Source: Arthrinium phaeospermum
Lineage: Eukaryota; Ascomycota; Sordariomycetes; Amphisphaeriales; Apiosporaceae
Length of the DNA: 64,000 bases
Direction: 5' to 3'
Assembly: GCA_006503535.1 (NCBI GenBank)
Contig: QYRS01000010.1
Coordinates: 1,922,001 to 1,986,000 of the forward strand
Shown here: piece after piece, positions 48,163-56,513 of the stretch
Layout: each line of letters begins with the position of its first letter
Position numbering within the stretch: position 1 is the stretch's first letter
Program-made: the position numbers and the translations under genes
The notes under the pieces: generated by a model
Told to the model about the DNA's origin: nothing
What the model saw: only the letters and a program-made list of their open reading frames with translations
Databases searched by the model: none

Positions 48163-48493
48163 TACATTCCTCAGGCAACCTTGGTACTTCTGACAGAGCC
48201 TTCGGCTCGGGCTATGTTGGTAGGTAGCGGCTAAGGAACACAATTACCCTTCATGTCAACATGAGTTGAACCTTCTCCGCTCTTCACCTCAAGGTAACAA
48301 ACAGACGGCTTTCGGTGCAATGGCGTCTCCGTGTCTTCTCGTCCTGGCTTGCCCGAGCAATCAAGTGATTCCTCGCTGGATCTCCTGCGGCTGGGCATAG
48401 GTCCCGGGTTGCTTTCCGACGAGTGTTCATTACGGCACCCCAGACAAAAGGGCACAGATGGAATTTCCAGCATTCCAGCATTCCAGCATTCCA
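48163..48493. other. Spacer between the transposon and the histidine kinase stop
   Basis: About 330 bp of normal composition, probably the 3' UTR of the histidine kinase. It ends in an 8-base tandem repeat that runs into the stop codon. Confidence 0.55.
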
Positions 48494-48496
48494 TCA
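48465..48496. repeat. 8-bp tandem repeat, four units
   Basis: Three exact copies of TTCCAGCA and a fourth variant TTCCATCA. The variant unit contains, on the minus strand, the TGA stop of the histidine kinase gene. Confidence 0.85.
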
Positions 48497-51430
48497 AGTG
48501 TTCATCGCCTTTCCTGCCGGATCGTAAGACGAGTAGCAGGCACTAATGTGCTTGTCCAGGACTCGCGGGCCGACCGGCTTGACCAGGAACTCGTCCGCAC
48601 CCGCGTTCTCCGAGTTCATCTTGTCCTTTTCCGAATCTTGGCCCGTTACCATTAATATGAGCGACTTGCAGGACCCGTGCTTCTCTTCGTACGCGCGGAT
48701 GGCCGCTGTCGCTTCGACGCCGTCGCAATTCGGCATCTGCAGGTCCATCAACACCAACGTGATGGGCTCTCCGTTTTCGGCAGCCTGCACAAACTGCTCT
48801 TGCGCCTGGTTCCCGTCCTCAGCCGTGACATAGGGAATGTTGCGCCTTTTGCAGAAATTCTGCAGGATTTTGAGATTGATTATGTTGTCGTCCACCAGAA
48901 GTGCGCGGAGCTTCAAGTGATGGCAGTACCCAGAGAACCGTCCAGCCTCGGCCTCGGGAGTTTCTGTCGACGGAGGTGCTTCCGGCACAAGTGCGTTGTC
49001 TGAAGTCTGGGTTTGGATCGTGCTGACAATCGGGATCGTGGCCGCCTTCTCGAGTACCTCCGGATCTTTGGGTGGGCCGGGTGATATCGCGCTGTACAGC
49101 AGATCAGCCTGCCGCAGCACCTCATCGAGCTTCAATCGGTACAATGGCCCGTTTACTTCGATCCGGCGTTGCATCTGGCGTTCCTTCATCCACGCTTCTC
49201 GCGAGGAGTCCAAAGATGACAGCCACAAGACAACGCATCTTGGGTATAGCAGCTGAATGTAAGCAACGTCATGATGATTGGCATCGGTGACAATGTACCG
49301 GGCGGATGCGGCGTCGCTGCGCTTGAGCCCTTTCTCTTCCAAGTGTTTGACGGTGCGGCTAACGAGGTGGTCAAACGATGACCCGTTTCTTATATCGTGG
49401 AATGTACCAGACTCTTGGGCCTCTTCAAGTTGTGTTTCCAAGCTCTTATCTTCCACAAACTCTAGGACCGGATCCGCCATTTCAACCCGAAAATGCGACC
49501 CTGCTCCCAAGGCCGACGACAGGAGTTTGACACTTCCTCCAAGTAGATTCACCGTCTTGCTGGCAAGTGTCAACCCCAATCCTGCACCGGCTTTGTGAGG
49601 ATTGATCTTCTCATACGGTTCGAAAATCTTGGCGTAGTTCTCTTCGGCAATACCAATCCCGTTGTCGACGATGTCGAACGTCATTTTTGGAGAGTCGTTG
49701 GATGAACGTACGGTCAATGAGACCGTGCCCGCCGGCACATCGGAGACTGCATGGATCGCATTCATGAGAAGTTGTTGCAGACACTCGGTGAGGAGGCGGG
49801 CATCGGTTGTGAGCATGGTATGGCCACCTCGTGGCAGATCTTCGATGAAGTCTATTGAAACACCCTGCAACTCTGACCTTTGAAGATATGATGTTATGTC
49901 TCCGATGACATCTTGTTCTATGCTGGCCAAGTTGTATGGGCTCGGCTGCACTTTTGTTGCGGTACTTTCTGTCCAAACGTTGTGTTTGATGATACTGTTG
50001 ACGGTGGTCATGAGCTCTTGGCCCGAGTTCCTGATCGTTGCCACATTTTCCCACAGCGAGAGTGCATGCTTGCTTTCACCCCAGTTCACAGGTGGAGAGC
50101 CGGCTAGTGTCATGGCAGTGAGTTCCTCGGAGAGAAGCTCTACCGAACCCAACACACCATGGATGGGTGTTCGAAGCTGGTGCGTGATGCCCCGAATGAA
50201 TGTTTCTCGAGCATGCAATGCCTGTTGAAGCAAGCGATTTTGCATGGTAGTCGCTGTGATCTCGGCAACCTTGGATACGAACCATGCGTCAAAATCGTCC
50301 AGTATATGCTGGATATCATTTGATGCCACGACCAGGTACTTGTCAGAGCTGCCGCACCGAGAGACGATGGCCCGCACGGTCTGCGTGGTCTTGAGGTCCT
50401 GGTAGTTGGAGGTCCGAATAATCGAGTCGATGAACTCGCTGTCTTCCCAAACGCCCTCGCTTATGTCGGAGTAAGCGATGTCAGGCCGACCGATGAGCTT
50501 AATGTTACCCTCGCTCGCGGACTGCAAGGAGACATGGGCATCCGGGTAGACCTGTTGAACCATGGCTAGCGCAGCGGTTTCGTGATGGTCGTCGCCGTCG
50601 ATGGCGCTTCTAAAGGTCGCCAGCATCTCGTTCATCTCCTGCCGTTGTTTGAGGCGCCTCTGTCGTGTGTGACTTGCAATGGACGCGCTGATAAGCTCTG
50701 CAAATCTGACAAGAAGCTCCTTTTGGTCCGGCGATAAGGGTTCTTCTGGGTAGTCTGAGGCTACGCAGAGACTACCCAGGGCAACGTCTCCTCCGTCTTC
50801 AGCCATCAATCGTAGGTGCGTGCCAGCATAACTCCTGAGGCCCAAGGCTGCGACTTGGGGTGCGTGCTTGAAGCGCCAGTCTTGGGACATGTCCATCACC
50901 GAGAAAACACTGCCGAAGGTCTGGTTTATGGTATGGGAACAGGGGCTCTCTCTCCGGGGTAGAGAGGCCAGGGGCATATTGGCAGCAGCCACGCGAGTGA
51001 AGGTCGACTCGCTCAGAAGGCCTGCAATGGCATACCCCCAGCCTATTGCCTTCTGGAGGCCATTGACGAGCGTGTCGATCTTGGCCAGCAGTTGCTCATC
51101 TTGCTCAATCAGCCTGGTGTGGTACCAATACGCTGCCAGCCTCGACGACTCGTTTGGGGTGAGGTAAGGTGCGAGATAACTCTCGTCATATCCGGCCGGG
51201 GGGTCTGCTGACGGCGGACCTGGAGTGCCAAAATGCTTGTCGTGGAGGATTAGATCGAACGGCTTCAGCGGCAAATGCGCATGTTCGACATCCAGTGGTA
51301 GATCGACTTGTCGTGGTCGCAGGGGTACCGGGTGCTTGAGGAGGTTCGAGGTGTAGCTGAATGCGCTGTGCGGTATTCCCGTCCCACGACCCATACCACG
51401 ACCGGTGTGGTTGTAAGAATGGCCGCCCAT
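48494..51430 (-). CDS. Hybrid histidine kinase (GAF, HisKA, HATPase, receiver)
   Basis: One uninterrupted frame of 978 residues. A GAF-like sensor region spans about 105-255 (IGWGYAIAGLLSE to LCVASDYPEEPLSPDQKELL). The dimerisation/phosphoacceptor helix has FIRGITHQLRTPIHG, with His417 as the phosphorylation site. The ATPase domain shows the N box around Asn557 (LLMNAIHAV), the G1 box DIVDNGIGI and the G2 box KAGAGLGL. The C-terminal receiver has the acidic pair Asp847/Asp848, phosphoacceptor Asp896 in LVLMDLQMPNCDG, Thr929 and Lys951. Between ATPase and receiver, residues 700-780 look like a degenerate receiver. No membrane segment or PAS domain was seen, so a soluble sensor feeding Ypd1 and the Skn7/Ssk1 regulators is expected from fungal biology. 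The signal is unknown and the fungal HHK class was not assigned. The gene lies right of the transposon with its 3' end towards it. Confidence 0.9.
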   Translation of the reverse strand: MGGHSYNHTGRGMGRGTGIPHSAFSYTSNLLKHPVPLRPRQVDLPLDVEHAHLPLKPFDLILHDKHFGTPGPPSADPPAGYDESYLAPYLTPNESSRLAAYWYHTRLIEQDEQLLAKIDTLVNGLQKAIGWGYAIAGLLSESTFTRVAAANMPLASLPRRESPCSHTINQTFGSVFSVMDMSQDWRFKHAPQVAALGLRSYAGTHLRLMAEDGGDVALGSLCVASDYPEEPLSPDQKELLVRFAELISASIASHTRQRRLKQRQEMNEMLATFRSAIDGDDHHETAALAMVQQVYPDAHVSLQSASEGNIKLIGRPDIAYSDISEGVWEDSEFIDSIIRTSNYQDLKTTQTVRAIVSRCGSSDKYLVVASNDIQHILDDFDAWFVSKVAEITATTMQNRLLQQALHARETFIRGITHQLRTPIHGVLGSVELLSEELTAMTLAGSPPVNWGESKHALSLWENVATIRNSGQELMTTVNSIIKHNVWTESTATKVQPSPYNLASIEQDVIGDITSYLQRSELQGVSIDFIEDLPRGGHTMLTTDARLLTECLQQLLMNAIHAVSDVPAGTVSLTVRSSNDSPKMTFDIVDNGIGIAEENYAKIFEPYEKINPHKAGAGLGLTLASKTVNLLGGSVKLLSSALGAGSHFRVEMADPVLEFVEDKSLETQLEEAQESGTFHDIRNGSSFDHLVSRTVKHLEEKGLKRSDAASARYIVTDANHHDVAYIQLLYPRCVVLWLSSLDSSREAWMKERQMQRRIEVNGPLYRLKLDEVLRQADLLYSAISPGPPKDPEVLEKAATIPIVSTIQTQTSDNALVPEAPPSTETPEAEAGRFSGYCHHLKLRALLVDDNIINLKILQNFCKRRNIPYVTAEDGNQAQEQFVQAAENGEPITLVLMDLQMPNCDGVEATAAIRAYEEKHGSCKSLILMVTGQDSEKDKMNSENAGADEFLVKPVGPRVLDKHISACYSSYDPAGKAMNT

Positions 51431-54177
51431 TCTCCCGATTGCTATCGCATCCAGACGTCAACTGCCCTCGTGAAGTGAACAAGTTGGATGCCGTCCAGCT
51501 TCTTGCGTCATTCGCTTCGCTTCGAGTCAAAGTTCGGGGTCTCGTTCAGCGTTTCCGTGGCAGTTCAGACTTGGGGATCGGAACAAAACCGTCGAAGCGC
51601 TCCCAAAAGGTGGAATTACTAGCTGGACATTTACGTCAGGGCCCTCGAGGAGGGGATAATCAGTTTTTCTTTTCTACAGTAGCAGCCGATTTCCACCGCG
51701 CCCGATGCCCGCTAACAGAAGAACGCGAAAAATAACGGCGCCCCAGCCATTGGCGTTGAGGCCCTCCCCCTAGCTGGAGAAGCAAGATCCCTTGTGTCTG
51801 CATACTCGAGCCGTAATGTCTTTGGCATCGCCGCTAGTACTTCTAGCGCCGGCTTTCTAGGGGGGATCTCGAGTCTAGACTGGCCTTAACCTGCCGCTAG
51901 CGCTGCGATCTGCATTCGCCTCATGCGCCAGACCACATTCCCGGTTTTGCCCCAAGTACCTCTGTCATGGCTGGCAAAGCGGCACGATACCTCGATTGTG
52001 ACGTGTGTGCAGCGTGGTCCAACTTGGATGTGCCTTGGAGCTGCCGCTGCCGGCTGTGACCTGGACTGAGCTGAGCTGGCTTGTGAGTAGCCGCAACAGG
52101 CTCGGTTCCAGTAGCCCATGTTCCAGCAGAAACGCACACTGGGACTTTAATGGAGCTGGGGTATCCGGGGCCAGGCGCTTTCGGGACGATCTGCCTCAAG
52201 GGGGCAGCGCGGCTGTGCGAAAGGCGCTGGCGAACGGGTTCTGGACCCCTTTCGCTACCTAGGCCTGGATTTTACTTTTCGCCTTCGACCTTACAGAGAT
52301 TTAAACCTTACCAACGACACAATTGCATGGGAATTACGTGGATGCTTATCCTCCTAGGTCCAGGGGAAATATACATAAGTTATAATAAAACCCTTTCTGG
52401 CCGCCATTTATTTTACAAGCTTTTCCATCTGCACTCGAGCGGTTCTAGGCTGATTGACAGACGGCTAGTAAAATAAGTTAGCGCATGCAGCTAGCGGAGG
52501 GCTCCGAGTAGCTAGCGATCGTTGAACTTGTGCAATTATGTAGCCATCGCCGAGGCTACCAAGGGCCCGGTGAGCCACCGAAGTCCGACTTAATACGGGT
52601 CCTCGGCCCTGGTCCTGATCACCTTGGCCCGGCCCCTGACCACGGATCTGTGCGAGTAGTCGTTGCTCGGGTAGCGCCTCGCAGGGCACCGCCACAGATT
52701 GGTGCCGCCCACGGTGATGTTGGTGCCCGCGAGGGCCAAGCGGGCTGGGGTGCAGCGACCTATGATCGTGGCTTGGTCGCCGGGTGAGAAGTGGATATGG
52801 GTGACGGTAATAAGGGGGAGTGAAGAAGTGGTCACGTCTACTTGGTGGATACTGTTGTTATGGATACCTCACAGACGATGAGATCCTTCATTGTCCTGTA
52901 AGTGGTTTACAGACTACATACTGAAAAACATTGATCTTGCTATCTACTCCTTCATCTCTGCTGACCATGCTACACTCTAGGATATCGTGGCCAGACTTGC
53001 AGTGGTGGTTGATCGCCATTCACAAGGCACTCTACTCCTCTACCGCCAGGGGTTGCAGACGGTCATATGTTCGTCGCGATAGGTCGTGATCTTCGTCAGG
53101 CCACCTGGACCGAAGTCTTGGTTTCTGGTGATGGTTTTCGACTTCGCTGGTTCGAATACGCCCAGAGGCCGGAACGGAATCATCGCCTTCCCACGCACCC
53201 AGCTGATGGAGTCATCTCAGCCTCATTTCCAATCTCTTGACGGTCCTTCGTCAGACATCAGCGACGTGGTTCTGCCACTGGACGACCGCTACCAGCGAGG
53301 ACGATGGGGTGTTTGATAAGTCCGGGAGGAGCCAGATGTGCCCTGATGACAACTGGCCATGTTTCGAAATACATCAGGGCATATCGAAGGGGAATTTGAG
53401 GTGGTAGCCGGTCCAGAAATGGTTATGTGAGCGGTCAGTGAAGAACTTACGCGTCTCTGATGAGACGCGACATTGAATACTTGGATACTGATTAAGTTGG
53501 AACCAATAGGACAGGTTCATTTTCGTGCACTGGCTGTTCGATAATTGGGAGGCCAGCTTTTTAAGCTGATTGCCCACGCTTTTGATAAGCAAGCTGTTCT
53601 ATCAATTCATTTTCTGTTCAAAACCTGGAGCGCAGCTGTCGCCGATTGCAGAACCAAACACCACAAACACAACTTCTCTCCATGGGTTTTCATCATTGCT
53701 GATTCACCTCGCCGAACATCACATATTGCACATCAATCACCATTGCACTCATCACAACTACAAGAAGGACTAGCAGCTCGCCGATTCCAGGCTTACTCTG
53801 TCGGTCCAAAACCTGGAGCTCAACTGTCGCCGAATGCACTCCCGAACACAACAAACACAACTTCTCTCCATGGTAGTTCATCATTCCTGATTCACTCCGC
53901 CGTGCTTCACATATTGCACACCAATCACCATCATAGATCCCAAGCGAGAGAATAATCAGCAATTCACATATTTAAGGCTGGCTAGCGCTCTTGCTCTTGC
54001 TCTTGTCGCTGCCCCCTTTCCACACGCGTTACCATCTGCGTCTGCTTTTTGCAACACCAAGTAAAAGCAACACCAACTGCTAGAGGAATACATCTACCAG
54101 TACGAAGTCCAATTACGAGAATCTCCGCAAGCAAAGGAACTCGAAGAGATACACCACGCGCTACACGGGTGACCACC
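51431..54177. other. Intergenic region between divergent genes, with a duplicated block
   Basis: About 2.7 kb. Open frames near 52590-52881 and 53086-53316 show no domain. A degenerate direct duplication lies at 53617-53745 and 53804-53933. The last 60 bp hold CTTGCT hexamers. Confidence 0.55.
53617..53933. repeat. Direct duplication, two copies of about 130 bp with 188 bp period
   Basis: Copy one (53617-53745) and copy two (53804-53933) share blocks such as AAACCTGGAG, ACTTCTCTCCATGG, TCACATATTGCACA and CAATCACCAT at a constant offset of 187-188 bp. The copies are clearly related but differ at many positions. No coding content is recognised. Confidence 0.75.
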
Positions 54178-54643
54178 ATGAACACCAGCACCGCGACGCA
54201 CCCGGCCATGGGCATAAACTCGGCCCCCATCTCATCGCAACAGGACGGTAAGTCCACAAGATACCCTAACCCAACCTTCACCATTTTAGGCGTGAACCAT
54301 ATTCAATTCCAGGTCACCTGGCAGACATTTACGTTGTAGATCAATTGCTAATAAGTTCTGCTTAGCTTTCATGCGAAACATCTTCCTGCTTGTGATTTAC
54401 TGCCAGCTGCATGTGATTCTCCACTATCTCGACGAGAACGAAGACACTCCCGAAGACACGGACCCCGAGGTCATCCGTAAAATCGCAACCCTTCTCACGA
54501 GCCTTGGCCAGGCCCTCGATAACATCGAGGCCTGCGCTGAGATTTACGCCTCGGAGGCCGACACCGAGGAGGAAGAGTACGTGGCCTTCGTCATGTCGTT
54601 TTATTTCGACGTTCGGGAGGTCTTTGATGACTATCTGGTCTAG
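54178..54643 (+). CDS. Small acidic orphan protein, 115 residues
   Basis: Exon 1 (54178-54247) begins ATG in good context (ACCACCATGA) and ends at a strong donor, GTAAGT. Exon 2 (54366-54643) follows an acceptor TGCTTAG with a CTAATAAG branch-like site just upstream. The join is in phase and gives MNTSTATHPAMGINSAPISS then QQDAFMRNIFLLVIYCQLH. A hydrophobic segment (about residues 26-42) is followed by an acidic, helical region (YLDENEDTPEDTDPEVIRK, LLTSLGQALDNIEACAEIY, ASEADTEEEEYVAFVMSF) ending in FDDYLV. I do not recognise the family. The clean splicing, C-ending codons and amphipathic acidic helices argue for a real gene, but a homolog would be needed to be sure. Confidence 0.6.
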
Positions 54644-55040
54644 ATAAACGAGAATTCTCAGGCCTTCTTGGTGGAATCCCATGGCTTGGTATGGGATATG
54701 GAAGAGATATGATTGTGATTAATAGAAAGTCACTTAAGAGCTGGTGCGTACGAAAGTCTGGATTTATGCAGATTGGTAGTTTCTTTCGGACTTCTGAAGA
54801 AAGAAACCGTGAACTTTCTTTAGGATGTTGTAGAAACCAACGCCATTCTTGATACCTTTTCTCGCCTTTTCTATTCCTTCTATCCAGATTCTGGGAGAAA
54901 CTGCATTTCATTTGACTTGCCAGCACCTGCGGTATCATACGTGTGGACTCGGCGCGCGACGTGATCGGTATTTGTTTCCATTTAGGTGACTCTGCATCTG
55001 GTACGCAAACCGACACTGAATCACTCTCGCTGTTTATGAT
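54644..55040. other. Intergenic region
   Basis: About 400 bp between the orphan gene and the dehydrogenase pseudogene. Nothing recognisable is seen. Confidence 0.55.
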
Positions 55041-55650
55041 CTAAACCACCTGTCTCATTTTCAGCACCACAGTGTTGTCGTCCTTAGCCATTGGCTCTGG
55101 GATAATCCAAGTTATGTTGATGTACCGTCCTGCCAGCCAGTCAGGCTTCGCCGACATGAGGTAGACTGGCAAGTGTACAATCGTCCAGGCCTTATCAACA
55201 GACATTGCCTCAACATTTACTCAGTTCACATAAAAATCTGTAGAGGAAGCGACCCTTGTGATTTAGTATCTCTTGGCAAAGGAGGACGGAAAGCGTGCCA
55301 TGCGCAGTGTCTGCAGGGGTACCTCCCAAGAGTCTGTCATGGTTGATGGGATGTTGCCTGATCGATGGCGATGGCCACGATGCCCTTGTCGCCGTACTTG
55401 ACGTCGATGAACTCGGCCAGGCATGCCAAGGCCAACCTGGACGTCTGGTAGTATCTGAGCTACGATCCCACAGCTGCCGTTGTCGCTACTCCGAACGATG
55501 AATTCCAAGAGGACTCCAGCCACCAGATACGCCCTCACTACGTTAATCTGTGGAGGTCGCGACCACTCCTCCGAGTCTGAGTCCGTGGGGGGGCACGAGC
55601 TACGCAGCGGTGTTATTTACGATGATTTCAACGTTGACAGGAACCGATTA
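55041..55650 (-). pseudogene. Decayed short-chain dehydrogenase (SDR) pseudogene
   Basis: On the minus strand, SDR landmarks appear in the correct order but in shifting frames and between stops. They are VEIIVNNTAA (the NNAG motif region) near 55625, DSEEWSRPPQINVVRAYLVA near 55570, YYQTSRLALACLAEFIDVKY (the YxxxK region with Arg in place of Lys) near 55450 and GDKGIVAIAI. Then comes GNIPSTMTDSWEVPLQTL in another frame, and finally AWTIVHLPVYLMSAKPDWLA, GRYINITW and KMRQVV ending at TAG 55041-55043. The last block matches the usual C terminus of fungal SDRs (WLAGRY plus W). Internal stops and at least two frame changes rule out a working enzyme. The cofactor-binding N terminus was not found. 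This paralogue differs from the intact SDR at 24.4 kb. Confidence 0.72.
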
Positions 55651-56089
55651 TCAGTCAACCAGAAAGAATGTCATACGTTACCAGCGGAAGTCAGGGAAGG
55701 TCCAATAGTAAGAAAGAGGTTTCTGACGATGTACCAGAGCGATATTATTCAGCTAACGATTTCCAATTCGTGTGAGCTAAGAAGAGGCAGGCAAGGCCAA
55801 TGACACAAGCGCATAATCGCCTGTTTCGATAACCGCTCATATGTCAGGGGTATGAAGCCTTATCATACCCAAGCATATTGCGTGTTACATCATTTATTGC
55901 TTCACGGCAGCCAAAGCAGGGTGAATTCGCGCTTGCGCAGTCTGTGGCCCGCGCATATGGCGAGGGCGGTGGCGTCGTTCGATACACCAGGTTTGAGTTT
56001 GCATACACCCAGGTTTCCAGAACTCGTAACGATATAACACTGCTACCTACCATCTATGGTTTATGTATCGTATTGATGCCTGACTCCCA
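55651..56089. other. Intergenic region
   Basis: About 440 bp. It may contain the missing 5' part of the SDR pseudogene, but no motif could be read. Confidence 0.5.
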
Positions 56090-56168
56090 TGTCCGGGCCG
56101 GTGTAGCCTAGCGGTAGTATCATTATAGTATGCTTAAAGGCAAGAGGGTTCGACTCCTTCTGCGGACA
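56090..56168 (+). tRNA. tRNA-like Pol III sequence, probably degenerate
   Basis: It has a good internal A box (TAGCCTAGCGG) and a near-perfect B box (GGTTCGACTCC) at tRNA spacing. A paired T arm (GAGGG with CCTTC) and outer bases TGTCCG pairing with CGGACA are also present. A T6 run follows at 56175-56180. The 71-base core 56097-56167 has tRNA length, but its acceptor stem has two mismatches. The anticodon stem pairs poorly, so no anticodon can be called with trust. It may be a tRNA pseudogene or the head of a tRNA-derived SINE. Confidence 0.45.
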
Positions 56169-56174
56169 CTTCTC

Positions 56175-56180
56175 TTTTTT
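56175..56180 (+). terminator. Oligo-T Pol III terminator
   Basis: Six Ts shortly after the tRNA-like unit, with a second T6 at 56186-56191. Pol III stops at such runs in fungi. Confidence 0.45.
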
Positions 56181-56513
56181 CTCTCTTTTTTCTCTCTCTC
56201 GCATCTTCGCCGTTCTCGCAATCCAACTGGTCTCTCTCTCCCCTTTCCCACTTCATGCGCCAAAACAGCCCTCTCCTAGTTCTGAATATGACAAACCATG
56301 AGTAAGCTTGGACGTTATTCCAGATCATTTCGTACATTCTCCCAGTTGAGTGATATTAGATAGTGGGCCCATCACGCATTGTAGAATGCGAGACTGTCGG
56401 GCTGTTCACATGTTGTTCTTCTCTTCTAGGCGGATACTTCGACCTCTCAGAGCAATGTATCGGCGTGTTGGCAATCACTCATGCGAGATGGCCAGGCAAC
56501 TTGGGATGCATTT
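56181..56513. other. Spacer holding the 3' end of the acyl-CoA synthetase transcript
   Basis: About 330 bp, pyrimidine-rich at its start. No gene is seen. Confidence 0.55.

Noticed and set aside
48465..48496. CRISPR-like direct repeats
   Set aside because: The units are 8 bp and adjacent with no spacers, in a eukaryotic genome; it is a simple tandem repeat.
52590..53316. Possible coding remnants between the kinase and the orphan gene
   Set aside because: Frames on both strands were read and no family motif or consistent exon chain could be found.
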